DNA of 64,000 nt from Bosea sp. 685 (GCF_031884435.1 NZ_CP134779.1:5642001-5706000); one strand, 5' to 3'. Numbered from the stretch's first letter, positions 25,716-35,756 are shown. A program made the numbers and translations. Notes: generated by a model from the sequence alone, not told the origin.

Positions 25716-28700
25716 CTGACAATGGCCAGGCTGTAGGGATGGTCGACCGCCTCGGCTAGGCGGATGCCTTCTTCACCATGTGCAATCCCATGCTCGAACT
25801 TGCCCCGATCGGCATAGATGCGCGTGAGAAAAGCCCGCGCACTGATCGCAGGAAATCCTGCCAGGAAAAACTGTTCAGTGCTCAGTTCGTCGCCAAGCAT
25901 CTCCAGAACGTGCAGCAAATGATGCTCCGCCTGGCGATAATCCAGCGTCGAGAAGCAGGCCAGCCCGAGAAAGAGAGCAGCTGCCACTTGCAGCGGAACA
26001 TCCTTGAAAAATCTGGCAAGAACCAGTGCATCCCTGCCGAACGTGACCGCATCCTCAGGATTTCCACTCAAGTTGAGGGTCTGGCACATATGCACGTAAA
26101 ACAGGCAGAGCCTTTTTTTATCGTCGAGCCGTTTGGCCAGTTCCCCGGCCTCGCGAAGATAGGTGACGATGCGCTGGAACTGTCCGAGCGGGAAGAGCGC
26201 TGTCTTCAGGTCGAAGCGAAGATCTATGGCCTGTTCCAGTGTCTCCCTGGTCTCCGGCAGCGTCTCAAGGAGACCGAGCGCCCGCTCAAGGAATGTGGCC
26301 GCCTCACGGTTGGCCCAGCGCGCCTGCGCAAGCCGGCCAGCCTTCACCCAATAGCCGACCGCCTCGCTTGCCAATCCTGCTTCTGTGAAATGGTGGGCGA
26401 CAATTTCAGGCTGGCTTTCGGTCTGCGCCGGGAATTTTTCGATCAACGCTTTGGCGATGCACGCATGCAATCGTTGCCGACGGCCCCTGATCATCGTTGC
26501 ATAGGCTGCCTCCTGCACGAGCGCGTGCTTGAACAGATAGCTCGCATCCGGAGGCGCGCCCCGGCGCGAAACGAGGCCGGAACTCGTCAGACGTTGGAGC
26601 GCCGCATCGATATCTATCGGAGCCAAGCCCGATACCGCAGCGATCAGTTCGTGAGAAAACTCCCGTCCGATCGCGGCACCAATCGTGGCCACCGCCTTAG
26701 CGGGGCCGAGCAGGTCGAGGCGAGCTGCCAGCGAAGCCTGCAGCGTCGTCGGGACGGCGCGCGGCGGTAGTGGCCCATCGAGGACATCGCTGTATGATAC
26801 CTCGCGTACCAACTCACTCTCAAGCAGCGTGCACGTCAGTTCCTCGATGAACAGGGGAATGCCATCCGTGCGCGAAAGGATTTTCTCGACGACGACATCG
26901 GGGAGCGCCTTGTCCTGAGTCATGCCCTGAATGATTCCGGCGCTGTCGCCACGGCCAAGGCGGCTCAAAGGCAACATCGTCACATGTGGCTGGCCAACCC
27001 AGTTCAGCTGGACCTCGGGGCGGAGCGTAACGAGCACCAGCAATGGCAAGTTTGTGGCGCGGTTGACTATTCTATCGAGCAAATCCAGGGAAGTCGGATC
27101 GATCCAATGAGCGTCTTCAAACACAATCAGGATTGGCCCCAGCGATGCCGCGCCATCGAGCTGGTTGAGAAGAGCGTTGAAGGTCATCTCGCGCTTCTGT
27201 TGCGGGTTGATCGCCAGTGCGGGATAGCGCCCGTCCATCGGCACCCCTAAAAGCTCGGCGATAACAGTCACGTCGCGCGGCAGGTTTGTCGTCGTCGGCT
27301 TGAGCAGCGCCTCCAGCCTGTCCAGCCTTGTACTGGCGCTACTACCGGGTGCGAAGCCGGCGTCCTGGTTGATTTGGGCAATGAACGGGTAAAGCGCGCT
27401 GTGCGTATGGTGCGGAGAACAGAAATAGCGAAGGTTAGTATGCCGCTCTTGCTTGAGCGTGACCAGGAGGCTCTCGGCGATGCGCGACTTCCCGATACCG
27501 GGCTCGCCCGAAACGACCACGACACGACCCTCGCCGGCCCTGGCCTGATGCCAACGGCGCAGCAGCAGTTCCATATCTTCCTGCCGCCCGACAAGCGGGG
27601 ACAGTGTAGCTCCGCCCCGCGCATCAAACCGGCTGACGCTGGACATCTCGCCATGCACCTGCCACGCCTCGACCGGCTGTGACCGCCCTTTTACCTCAAT
27701 ATCGGGGAGCGCGTGGCAGTCGAACATCCGCCCCACCAGCCGTCGTGTGAGGGCCTCGACTATGATTTCACCCGGCGCGGCAGCAGCCTCCAGCCGCGCC
27801 GCCAGGCCTGGAGCCTCGCCAATCGCGATATGCTGCGGCGCATGACTGGCCCCCCATTTTTCACCGACGACAACGAGCCCGGTAGCGATCCCCACGCTCG
27901 CCTGGATATTAACACCGGAAGACGCATGCAGCCTGCCGATCGAGTCGAGGATGGCAAAACCGGCGCGCACAGCTTGCTCGGCGTCATGCTCATGAGACGT
28001 CGGGTAGCCGAAATACACAGTAACGCCATTGCCCTGGTACTGGGCGACAAATCCGCCAAATCGCGCTGCTGCATCGGCCACCATCTCGTGAAAGGTGGCG
28101 ACCAGATCGTGGCCCTCTTCGGGATCAAAGCTTGCCAGAAGGGTCATGGAGCCAATCACACTGCAAGTCATGATTGTCAGTTGGCGTTGTTCGAGAGTGT
28201 CCGATCTATTGGCAACCATGGCCGAAGGATCATCGTGTTGCGCCGCGGCGGTCTCGGCCCCTATCTCCGGCCCGGGTGAGCCGGGCATATCTGGATGGCG
28301 CTCGCCGTTCTTCCGCGAGATCCCACTGGGCTTTGCGCCACGAAGCTCCGCGACAAGTGATTGTGTTGCCGCATCCGGTTCCGCGTTCAGCTCCCGCCTG
28401 ATCAGCACAACAAAATCCTGGTAGTGCTTGAGCGCCTCGGCTGTGCGTCCTGCGGCAGTCATCGCCTCTATAATCAGCCGGTGAGCGTCCTCGCGCAGGC
28501 CGTTCATGGCTACGGCCCGGTTGACAATGTTGAGAGCGGACCCCGGGTTTCCCGAATTCAAAGCGTGCCGACCATGTCCGATCATGGTGTCGAGCGCCAG
28601 CTCCTCCAGGCGCTCCCGCAACGCGGCGCGCCAATCCGACCACGCGTCCTGTTCGATATTCAGGTCGGCAAGCAGCGGCCCCTGGTAGAGAGCGACAGCC

Positions 28701-29065
28701 GCAGCGAGCGAAGCGGGGCTACCCTCACCGATCAAAGCCTCGAAGCGAACCGCATCGCAAGCGATGATACCCGGTGCGAGCGAGATCTCATCGTCGCTGT
28801 TGATGAAAGCATCCCGGCCTAGAATCCGGCGCAGTCGAAAAAGGGCATAGCGCAGATTCTGTCGCGCCTGGGTCTCGAAATGCGAGCCCCAGAGAAGCGT
28901 CGCGAGCTTCTCACGTGATTGAGGCCGAGGTGCCGTATAGGCCAGATAGCTCAGCAGCCCCGCGAGCTTCCTGCCCTGCAGATGGATAACGCCGTCCTCT
29001 GCCGTCAGCTCAAAGCGTCCAAGCAGCGACAGACCAAACTTTGCGAGTAGCGCGGTGTCTTTCAT
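25676..29065 (-). CDS. BTAD (SARP-type) regulator with degenerate cyclase, AAA ATPase and TPR domains
   Basis: Numbered from the upstream in-frame ATG at 29110 (the ATG at 29065, MKDTALLAKF, is the likelier start). Residues 25-110: OmpR-like winged helix (GRKLAGLLSYLAYTAPRP). 115-258: bacterial transcriptional activation domain. 308-490: class III cyclase homology domain, but the first metal Asp is Ser317 (TCSVIGS), the second is Asn361 (YQGNGV), and the usual Asn of APNLAARL is Gly. So it should not make cAMP. 505-800: AAA ATPase with Walker A GEPGIGKS (535-542) and ILIVFEDAHWID. TPRs follow until a frameshift stop near 25676. It is divergent from the autotransporter gene, so it probably controls it, perhaps sensing a nucleotide. 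Lower GC than its neighbours suggests transfer. Confidence 0.8.
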   Translation of the reverse strand: MKDTALLAKFGLSLLGRFELTAEDGVIHLQGRKLAGLLSYLAYTAPRPQSREKLATLLWGSHFETQARQNLRYALFRLRRILGRDAFINSDDEISLAPGIIACDAVRFEALIGEGSPASLAAAVALYQGPLLADLNIEQDAWSDWRAALRERLEELALDTMIGHGRHALNSGNPGSALNIVNRAVAMNGLREDAHRLIIEAMTAAGRTAEALKHYQDFVVLIRRELNAEPDAATQSLVAELRGAKPSGISRKNGERHPDMPGSPGPEIGAETAAAQHDDPSAMVANRSDTLEQRQLTIMTCSVIGSMTLLASFDPEEGHDLVATFHEMVADAAARFGGFVAQYQGNGVTVYFGYPTSHEHDAEQAVRAGFAILDSIGRLHASSGVNIQASVGIATGLVVVGEKWGASHAPQHIAIGEAPGLAARLEAAAAPGEIIVEALTRRLVGRMFDCHALPDIEVKGRSQPVEAWQVHGEMSSVSRFDARGGATLSPLVGRQEDMELLLRRWHQARAGEGRVVVVSGEPGIGKSRIAESLLVTLKQERHTNLRYFCSPHHTHSALYPFIAQINQDAGFAPGSSASTRLDRLEALLKPTTTNLPRDVTVIAELLGVPMDGRYPALAINPQQKREMTFNALLNQLDGAASLGPILIVFEDAHWIDPTSLDLLDRIVNRATNLPLLVLVTLRPEVQLNWVGQPHVTMLPLSRLGRGDSAGIIQGMTQDKALPDVVVEKILSRTDGIPLFIEELTCTLLESELVREVSYSDVLDGPLPPRAVPTTLQASLAARLDLLGPAKAVATIGAAIGREFSHELIAAVSGLAPIDIDAALQRLTSSGLVSRRGAPPDASYLFKHALVQEAAYATMIRGRRQRLHACIAKALIEKFPAQTESQPEIVAHHFTEAGLASEAVGYWVKAGRLAQARWANREAATFLERALGLLETLPETRETLEQAIDLRFDLKTALFPLGQFQRIVTYLREAGELAKRLDDKKRLCLFYVHMCQTLNLSGNPEDAVTFGRDALVLARFFKDVPLQVAAALFLGLACFSTLDYRQAEHHLLHVLEMLGDELSTEQFFLAGFPAISARAFLTRIYADRGKFEHGIAHGEEGIRLAEAVDHPYSLAIVSWCLADLLASRGN

Positions 29066-29246
29066 TCCATCCGTGGCACTGCCACATCGACAGTCTCCCT
29101 GAAAGCACATCTTGCACGGTGGGCGCGCGCCGCCAACACAATTAACGCTGCCCTAACGCACAACTAACGTCGGCAAAATGGCGGCCAGCTAAAGTCCCAT
29201 GGCTTGCTCTGTTTCTCTGGCTGGCAGCGGAATTCTGGAAAAGAAC

Positions 29247-29390
29247 ATGAGTGCTTCTATCAATTTCAACGCGAGAGCGCAGGGGCCGCGTCTGGCGACA
29301 GCGGCGCTCGTTTTCATAACCTTGCTGCCGCAGATCGAGCCGAACCATGTTTCTGTCGTTCATGTCCCGGCCTGTTGCCGGACGTATTGA
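29247..29390 (+). CDS. Possible small membrane or leader peptide (47 residues)
   Basis: ATG at 29247 has a GGAAAAG ribosome site 6 bases upstream and gives MSASINFNARAQGPRLATAA..., with one hydrophobic run (LATAALVFITLLP) and a short tail ending in a CCRTY sequence. It overlaps the first in-frame autotransporter start (29347) by 44 bases in another frame. It could be a leader peptide or just a chance frame. I have no family match, so confidence is low. Confidence 0.25.
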   Translation: MSASINFNARAQGPRLATAALVFITLLPQIEPNHVSVVHVPACCRTY

Positions 29391-32300
29391 TTTCCTGAAT
29401 CGTCGAATTCGAGGTCGCGGCATGTTCTTTCGAGCCCTTTGGACGACATCGGCTGCGTCGATACGCTACCAAAAGTTGCTGGGTTCAACGGCGCTATTGG
29501 CGTCGCTGGTCGCGCTGGCCGCGCCGTCCGAGGCCTTGGCCGCCTGTTCGGGTGTCAACACCGGCGCGGTGCTGTGCGACGCCGCCAATCCCAGCGGTGG
29601 GTCATTGCTGACGAGTTTTGCCGGCACCAGCACGGTCAATGTCGGGGCAGGCGCTGGCATCAACACCGGCATCGTCTTCTGGGCTGCCGCCGCGGCAAGC
29701 GTTTCCGCCGGCGACCTGACCTTCAACCACACCGACCCGGCCGGCATAACTAGCTTGGTCAACGGCCACGCGATCGCGCTCAACAATACCGGCCCGGGCG
29801 CGATTACCTATAACGGCTCGGCCAACGTGACGTCCGCCGCCACAGGCATCTCGGCGGTGGGGAATGGCCCGATCACAATCACGCAGTCGGCCGGCGTGGT
29901 GACGGCTGTCAACAATGCAATCAACGTTGACGGAGCCGGTGTTGGCGATATTACGATCAACACGGTGGGCAGCCAGATCAATGGAAATATCCAGGCGATA
30001 AACTTGGGCGTCGGTGGGGTTGCCGTGACCACGCAGGCCATCAACGGGTCCCTGCGGGTCCTAAGCAACGGCGACCTCAATGCAACGGTCGGCGGTGACA
30101 TCAATGTTGCTGGCGGCAATCCTCTTGCGGCCTTGGTGACGACGATTCAAGGCGCGGGCAGCATGAATGTTGCCATCAACGGATCGGTTTCGATCAACTC
30201 CGCGTCGGCGTCCGGCGTGATTGTCGCTTCCAACGGCGTATCGGCCAACGCCCGGGTCTTTACCATGAGCGGGAATACCACCGCCCTCGCCACCAGTACC
30301 GCCGCGAACGACAGTGTGACGGCAACTGGCGTGGGCGTGGCCGCGGCCGGTTCGCTGCGGGCGAGTTTCTCGGGCGCGGTCTCGGCAACCGCCACCGCGA
30401 CCGGGGCTGGAAGTACGGCTACGGCCACGGCTGCACGCGCAGAAGCCACCGCTGGCTCCGGTGATTTATCGCTGGTGCTGAACGGGCCGGTCCAGGCCAC
30501 GGCCACCACGGACAGTACGGGCAGTGCGAATGCCACCGGGGTCCAGGTTCTTCTGGGCACCCCCGGAGGCCCCAGCAGCAGCAATCGCATCAGCGTCACC
30601 GCCAACGACACCGTGTCCGCCACGACGATCGGCGGCGACGGGCTGGCGATTGGCATCCTCGCCGCCGCGCAAGCAGATCTTTCGAATGGAAGTGGGATAA
30701 CGATCCTTGCCAAGAAGGATGTCAACGCGGTCGGATCGGGCATCGCGGTAGGTGTTGCCGCCACCGTTCAGGGTTTGGGCATTCCGGGTCAACCTGCACT
30801 CGCTGGCATCAGCATCACCGTCAACGGTTCGATCACCGCCACCGCGCCGAGCGCCGTCGGCATCGGTGCTTCAATTCTCGACGCCGCCAATGCCAACCCG
30901 CTGACGATCCGCGTCGGAGGCAACGTGACCACCACGGGCGCGGCGGCCAGCAGCGGCGGCATCGGCGCACTAAGTTTCGGCACTGGCGACATCATGATCG
31001 ACGTGGGCGGCAGCGTGCAGACCCCGGGTATCGGCATCTCCGTAACGCGCCTCGCCGCCGGCAACATTTTCATCAATGCCAACAATATTACGGGCACGAC
31101 CGGCGTGGTGACATCGGGCGGCACGGCGACGCTGGTAATCGGCGGCAATGTCACCGGTACCGGCGGCACCGCGGTCCAGTTCGGCGGCACCAACGATATC
31201 CTGCGCTTGCTTGAACGAGCCACCATTAGCGGAAAGGTGATCGGCACCGGCACCAGCATTTTGCAACTGGCCGGCACGAATTCGGCGACGTTCGATATCT
31301 CTCAACTGGATACAGGTTTTGCAAGAATCGACAGCGTTGCCGGATCGAACTGGTTGCTGACCGGCAACTCCGGCTTCGGCGGCCCGGTCAATGTCGATGG
31401 TTCCCTTGCGATCAACGGTCGGGTTCCGAACGCTGCTTTCATCGTCGGCGCCGGCGGTTCGATCGGCGGCAACGGCACCATTGGCGATGTTACGATCAAT
31501 GGAGGCACATTATCGCCGGGCAATTCGGTCGGCACCTTGACCATGGCGAGCCTCGCCATGACGGCGGCGTCGACCTATCTCGTGCAGGTTCAGGGCACCG
31601 CCAGCGACCGGGCCGTCGTGACCGGAACGGCCAGTATTGCCGGCGCCGTTGTCGTCGATCCGCTGGCGCGGGTCGGGCAGCGCACGACCTATACCATCCT
31701 GTCCGCGGGCACGCTCAGCGGAACCTTCAACTCGTCGGGCTTCCTGCTGGCAAATAACTTCGCACGCAACCCGGTGCTGAGCTACGTCGGTAACGACGTG
31801 CTGCTCACGCTTGATCCAGGTCTGCTTTCGCCGATCCTGCCGGGTAACGCGAACATCAATCAGCGTAATGTGGCCGCGGCCATCGATGGTGCGCTGATCG
31901 GCGGCAGCACGATGAACGATGCGTTCGGCACCATCTTCACGCTGAACGGCAACGGCCTGTTGAACGGCCTCACGCAGCTGTCCGGCGAGACGGCGACAGG
32001 TTCGCAGCAGACGACATTCAATGCCATGAGCCAGTTTATGGGGGTGTTGACCGACCCGTTCATGGACGGGCGGGGTGATGCGACGAATACGCCCGGCATG
32101 GCGTCCGGTTACGCCGCCGAGACAACGCTGGCCTATGCGGCGATGAGGCGCAATCCGAGCGACGCTCTGGCGGCGATATCCACCAAGGCGCCGCCGCCGG
32201 TGCTATTCGCGCAGCGCTGGAACGTGTGGGCGGCCGGCTTCGGCGGGTCGCAGAGCACCGACGGCAACGCCGTGCTCGGCTCGAACAACACGACGTCGCG

Positions 32301-33060
32301 GGTTTACGGCATCGCGGTCGGCGCGGACTATCGTTTCTCGCCATTCACCATTGCCGGCTTCTCGCTGGCCGGCGGCGGCACCAATTTCAGTGTCGCCAAT
32401 AACGGCACCGGACATTCCGACCTGTTTCAGGCCGGTGCGTTCATCCGGCACAATGTCGGTGCCGCTTATGTGACGGGCGCGCTGGCCTATGGCTGGCAGG
32501 ACGTCACCGTCGATCGCACCGTCACCGTCGCCGGCATCGATCAGCTGCGCGCGCAGTTCAATGCTAATGCCTGGTCCGGGCGTGTCGAAGGCGGCTATCG
32601 TCTGGTCGCCCCGGTCATCGGCGGCGTCGGGATCACGCCGTACGCCGCGGGCCAGTTCACGACGTTCGATCTGCCGGGATATGCGGAGTCAGTGGTGTCG
32701 GGCGCCAACACGTTCGCGCTGGCCTACGGCGCCAAAAGCGTGACCGGTAGCCGCGGCGAACTTGGTCTGCGCATCGACAAATCCTTCGCCATGCAGGAGG
32801 CGATCCTGACCCTGCGCGGCCGCGTCGCGTGGGCGCATGATTTCAACCGCGACCGCAACATCGGCGCCACGTTCCAGACGTTGCCCGGCGCCAGCTTCAT
32901 CGTCAACGGCGCGGCACAAGCCTCCGACTCCGCGCTGGTCACCGCCGCTGCTGAAGTGAAGTGGATGAACGGCTGGTCCACTGCTGCCACGTTCGAAGGC
33001 GAGTTCTCCAACGTGACACGCAGCTACGCCGGCAAGGGCGTGCTGCGGTATTCCTGGTAA
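29347..33060 (+). CDS. Autotransporter (type Va secretion) with extended signal peptide
   Basis: 1,237 residues if started at 29347; ATG at 29422 (MFFRALWTTSAAS) is an alternative. The long basic leader followed by LLGSTALLASLVALAAPSEA (cleavage near ALA-AC) is typical of autotransporters. Residues about 70-930 form a Gly/Thr/Ala/Asn-rich beta-helix passenger with repeated short units (VGGDINV, VGGSVQTPGI, IGGNVTGTGG) and a closing module NGTIGDVTINGGTLSPGNSV. The last roughly 280 residues (from RWNVWAAGFGGSQS) are the outer-membrane beta barrel, ending in the expected aromatic RYSW. No protease or lipase motif is visible in the passenger, so an adhesin-like role is most likely. Divergent from the BTAD regulator. 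Confidence 0.88.
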   Translation: MFLSFMSRPVAGRIDFLNRRIRGRGMFFRALWTTSAASIRYQKLLGSTALLASLVALAAPSEALAACSGVNTGAVLCDAANPSGGSLLTSFAGTSTVNVGAGAGINTGIVFWAAAAASVSAGDLTFNHTDPAGITSLVNGHAIALNNTGPGAITYNGSANVTSAATGISAVGNGPITITQSAGVVTAVNNAINVDGAGVGDITINTVGSQINGNIQAINLGVGGVAVTTQAINGSLRVLSNGDLNATVGGDINVAGGNPLAALVTTIQGAGSMNVAINGSVSINSASASGVIVASNGVSANARVFTMSGNTTALATSTAANDSVTATGVGVAAAGSLRASFSGAVSATATATGAGSTATATAARAEATAGSGDLSLVLNGPVQATATTDSTGSANATGVQVLLGTPGGPSSSNRISVTANDTVSATTIGGDGLAIGILAAAQADLSNGSGITILAKKDVNAVGSGIAVGVAATVQGLGIPGQPALAGISITVNGSITATAPSAVGIGASILDAANANPLTIRVGGNVTTTGAAASSGGIGALSFGTGDIMIDVGGSVQTPGIGISVTRLAAGNIFINANNITGTTGVVTSGGTATLVIGGNVTGTGGTAVQFGGTNDILRLLERATISGKVIGTGTSILQLAGTNSATFDISQLDTGFARIDSVAGSNWLLTGNSGFGGPVNVDGSLAINGRVPNAAFIVGAGGSIGGNGTIGDVTINGGTLSPGNSVGTLTMASLAMTAASTYLVQVQGTASDRAVVTGTASIAGAVVVDPLARVGQRTTYTILSAGTLSGTFNSSGFLLANNFARNPVLSYVGNDVLLTLDPGLLSPILPGNANINQRNVAAAIDGALIGGSTMNDAFGTIFTLNGNGLLNGLTQLSGETATGSQQTTFNAMSQFMGVLTDPFMDGRGDATNTPGMASGYAAETTLAYAAMRRNPSDALAAISTKAPPPVLFAQRWNVWAAGFGGSQSTDGNAVLGSNNTTSRVYGIAVGADYRFSPFTIAGFSLAGGGTNFSVANNGTGHSDLFQAGAFIRHNVGAAYVTGALAYGWQDVTVDRTVTVAGIDQLRAQFNANAWSGRVEGGYRLVAPVIGGVGITPYAAGQFTTFDLPGYAESVVSGANTFALAYGAKSVTGSRGELGLRIDKSFAMQEAILTLRGRVAWAHDFNRDRNIGATFQTLPGASFIVNGAAQASDSALVTAAAEVKWMNGWSTAATFEGEFSNVTRSYAGKGVLRYSW

Positions 33061-33180
33061 GGCGCAGCGATCGACACGCTCGCGCGTCTGGAGGTTTGGC
33101 GGGGTGTCGTCGCTTGCGAGCGCGACTTCTCCGACGTCTCGTCGGTCGATGGCATCGTCGTCCGTGAAGAACGCTGATTC

Positions 33181-33297
33181 TAGAGCATTTCCGCGTTTCT
33201 CCGAATCGCGGAAATGCTCTAGCTCCTTGTTTTAACGCGTTTTCTTCACGCGAACCGGTGTCCACTCCGCTCGAAAATGCTCTAGACTGGAGCATGC
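33181..33297. repeat. Intergenic palindromes 'agagcatttccgcg' type
   Basis: tctagagcatttccgcg at 33180-33196 is followed by its reverse complement cgcggaaatgctctag at 33208-33223, then a gcgttttcttcacgcgaacc element and gaaaatgctctaga. This kind of element is widespread between genes in Hyphomicrobiales. The gap after the autotransporter (33061-33367) holds only this and the edge of the direct repeat; it also offers a possible terminator. Confidence 0.65.
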
Positions 33298-33330
33298 TGA
33301 AGGGTGGCCATTAGCAAGCCGAGAATTTAG

Positions 33331-34058
33331 CCAATTCCCCGCAAAACCTCCAAATCGGCCGCTGAAGTCAGACAGGCCGCTGTTCAGCGGCAGTTCCTGA
33401 TTGCACAGGGCGGTCCTGCGCCGCATCGGCCGGCTGACGCGCGGACAGATCCAGTTTCGGCAGGGTGATCGTCACGCGCAGGCCGCCCCCGCGGCGATTC
33501 GCCAGTGCGATCTCGCCGCCATGGGAGGCGATGACGGCGCGGGCGATCGTCAGGCCCAGGCCCGAGCCACCGGTTTCGCGGCCGCGCGATTCCTCCAATC
33601 GCACGAAGGGCTGGAAGACCCGCTCCATCTCAGCCTCGGGAATGCCGGGACCATCGTCCTCGACCGTGATTGCAAACTGCGTCGGCGTCTCCGCGATCAC
33701 GACGACGGCACTGTCGCCGTACTTCACCGCATTGCCGACGATGTTCCAGAAGGCGCGCTTCAGGGCGAGCAGGCGGCCGAGCACGCGGCCATGGGCGCGT
33801 GCGTCGAGCGTGATCCGGCGGCCCTGATCGGCCTCGTCATCGACGATGGTTTCGAGCACCGAGACGATGTCGATCGGGCGAGCAGCCTCGCTGGAGTCGC
33901 CGCCGCGCAGGAATTCCAGCGTCGAATCGATCATCCCCTCCATCTCGGAGAGGTCGGCATCGACGAGATCGCGCGTCGCCTCGTCCTCGAGCAATTCAGA
34001 GCGCAGGCGCAAACGCGTGATCGGGGTGCGCAGATCATGCGAGACGGCGGCGAGCGCC
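33331..34058. repeat. Direct repeat, right copy (histidine kinase 3' end)
   Basis: Right-hand partner of 24321-25049, starting at the same gccaattccccgcaa and ending cggcggcgagcgcc within the intact kinase gene. The sequence between the two copies (25050-33330) is the 8.3-kb insert. Confidence 0.9.
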
Positions 34059-34795
34059 TGGGTGCGCTCGGCAACGAGGCGCTGGATGCGCTCGCGCATG
34101 GTGTTGAAGGCGCGCGCGGCGCGGCGGACCTCGGCTGGACCGGACTCATCGAGCGGCTGCGGTGTCTGGTCGAGGCTGAAACGCTCGGCCGCGATGGCGA
34201 GATCGCGCAAGGGCCGCGTCGCCCAGCGCAGCAGCAGCACGGCGACGACGATGATGCCGATGCCGAGGCAGATCATGACGGTCATCAGCCCGTCATCGCC
34301 ATGCTGAGCCGCGCCCGCCGTCGACGAGAAATTCACCCAGGAGCCATCCTCGAGCCTGACCGAGACCAGCATCATGTGGCGATAGGCATCGGCCTCGCCC
34401 GAGCGGAGCGCGCCGTCATCGGCGAAGCCGAGGCGGAAGGATTCGGCGGCGAGATCAGGCACGAGCTCCTTGAGCCGGGCCTCCATCGCCTTCGTGCGCT
34501 CGGTCGCCGGCGCCGTGCCCAGAACGAGGCTGACCTTGCTCCAATGCACTTCGAGGCTCGCGCTCGACAGGTCATGGGCGACGCGGTCGCGCTCGGGCTC
34601 CTGCGGGATGCTGGCGATGGCGCGCTTGATCGAAACGATGCGCTCGGCGAGGCCGCGAGCGCTCTGTTGCGTCGCGTGGCTCTCGACGCCGATATGGTAG
34701 GCCCAGTAGCCGGCGAGATGGAAAGCCAGCAGCGCCACGACGAGGACCAGGATGGCCCGGCTCGCCACCGTGTCGGGCAGCGCCCGTTTCAGCAT
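33368..34795 (-). CDS. Sensor histidine kinase (EnvZ/CusS-like architecture)
   Basis: 475 residues. First membrane segment ASRAILVLVVALLAFHLAGY at residues 12-31, periplasmic sensor about 35-165, second segment VMICLGIGIIVVAVLLLRW near 175-193, HAMP about 195-245, phospho-acceptor SHDLRTPITRLR near 257, N box NIVGNAVKYGD near 355, DDGPG near 388, and GGSGLGLTIA near 412. ATG at 34795 is chosen; it lies 6 bases after the response regulator stop, so the two are one operon. The periplasmic part has no Met/His cluster to prove copper sensing, though the pair is divergent from the copper operon. Its 3' half is duplicated at 24359. Confidence 0.88.
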   Translation of the reverse strand: MLKRALPDTVASRAILVLVVALLAFHLAGYWAYHIGVESHATQQSARGLAERIVSIKRAIASIPQEPERDRVAHDLSSASLEVHWSKVSLVLGTAPATERTKAMEARLKELVPDLAAESFRLGFADDGALRSGEADAYRHMMLVSVRLEDGSWVNFSSTAGAAQHGDDGLMTVMICLGIGIIVVAVLLLRWATRPLRDLAIAAERFSLDQTPQPLDESGPAEVRRAARAFNTMRERIQRLVAERTQALAAVSHDLRTPITRLRLRSELLEDEATRDLVDADLSEMEGMIDSTLEFLRGGDSSEAARPIDIVSVLETIVDDEADQGRRITLDARAHGRVLGRLLALKRAFWNIVGNAVKYGDSAVVVIAETPTQFAITVEDDGPGIPEAEMERVFQPFVRLEESRGRETGGSGLGLTIARAVIASHGGEIALANRRGGGLRVTITLPKLDLSARQPADAAQDRPVQSGTAAEQRPV

Positions 34796-34800
34796 GGCCC

Positions 34801-35565
34801 TCACGCCGGCTGCCCTGCGCGCGACCTGACATCGGGCGTGAAGATATAGCCCGCGCCCCTGACCGTCTTGATCAACTGGCCGCCCTGAGCATCGGCTTCC
34901 AGCTTGCGGCGCAAGCGGCTGATCTGGACATCGATCGTCCGGTCGAAAGGATCGTCGCTGGTCCTGGCCTTGGCGTATTGCATCAGCGCCTCGCGCGAGA
35001 GCACGCGGTTGGCATGCTCGACGAAGACGACGAGCAGGTCGAATTCGCCTGTGGAGAGATCGACCAGCGTGCCCGAGGGCGAGACCAGTTCGCGCCGACG
35101 CAGATCGACGCTCCAGCCGTCGAAGGACACGGACTGATTGACCTGGCCGGCATCCGCCTTGCGCGTCGCCCGGGCGCGCCGCAGCACGGCGCGCACCCGC
35201 GCCAGCAATTCGCGTGGGCTGAACGGCTTGGTGACGTAGTCGTCGGCGCCGACCTCCAGGCCGAGGATGCGGTCGCTCTCCTCGCTGCGGGCGGTCAGCA
35301 TCACGATCGGCACCTGCGAGGTCGCGCGGATATCGCCACATAATTCGATGCCGGAACGGCCCGGCAGCATCAGATCGAGGATGACGAGGTCGATCGCCGT
35401 ATGCGCCAGGATTTCGAGCATCACGCGGCCATCCGGCGCGCCCGTCACCTGATAGCCATGACGCTGCAGGAAGCGCGCGACCAGCAGGCGGATCTGCGGG
35501 TCGTCATCCACCACCAGGACATGGCCGTGGTCGTCGGCCGCTGCTGTGACGGGTGTCTGATCCAA
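34801..35565 (-). CDS. OmpR-family response regulator
   Basis: 254 residues. Receiver domain (about 15-130): acidic pair VVDDD near 20, phospho-acceptor Asp in LVILDLMLPGRSG near 65, TARSEE, and the Lys of YVTKPFSPRELL near 114. C-terminal winged-helix DNA-binding domain (about 155-250) ends DVQISRLRRKLEAD...VRGAGYIF. ATG at 35565 (MDQTPVTAAAD). It is the first gene of the two-component operon and is divergent from the copper operon that starts 192 bp away, the usual place for CusR/CopR-like control (inference). Confidence 0.88.
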   Translation of the reverse strand: MDQTPVTAAADDHGHVLVVDDDPQIRLLVARFLQRHGYQVTGAPDGRVMLEILAHTAIDLVILDLMLPGRSGIELCGDIRATSQVPIVMLTARSEESDRILGLEVGADDYVTKPFSPRELLARVRAVLRRARATRKADAGQVNQSVSFDGWSVDLRRRELVSPSGTLVDLSTGEFDLLVVFVEHANRVLSREALMQYAKARTSDDPFDRTIDVQISRLRRKLEADAQGGQLIKTVRGAGYIFTPDVRSRAGQPA

Positions 35566-35756
35566 ATCCGGCGATCCCTTGCCTTGCGCGTCCGCTTCGC
35601 ATGGTCCTCTGGAAGCGAAGAGCTCCCGGCTTCATTTACAAGATAGCGCTACTCGACCCGCCATGCGCGGCCGGCATCGCAACAATTTGTAACGGACGCG
35701 GGCCGCGGCCAGTTGCTACCCAGATGCGATCGACGCTCAGGACATGCCGCCCCGCG

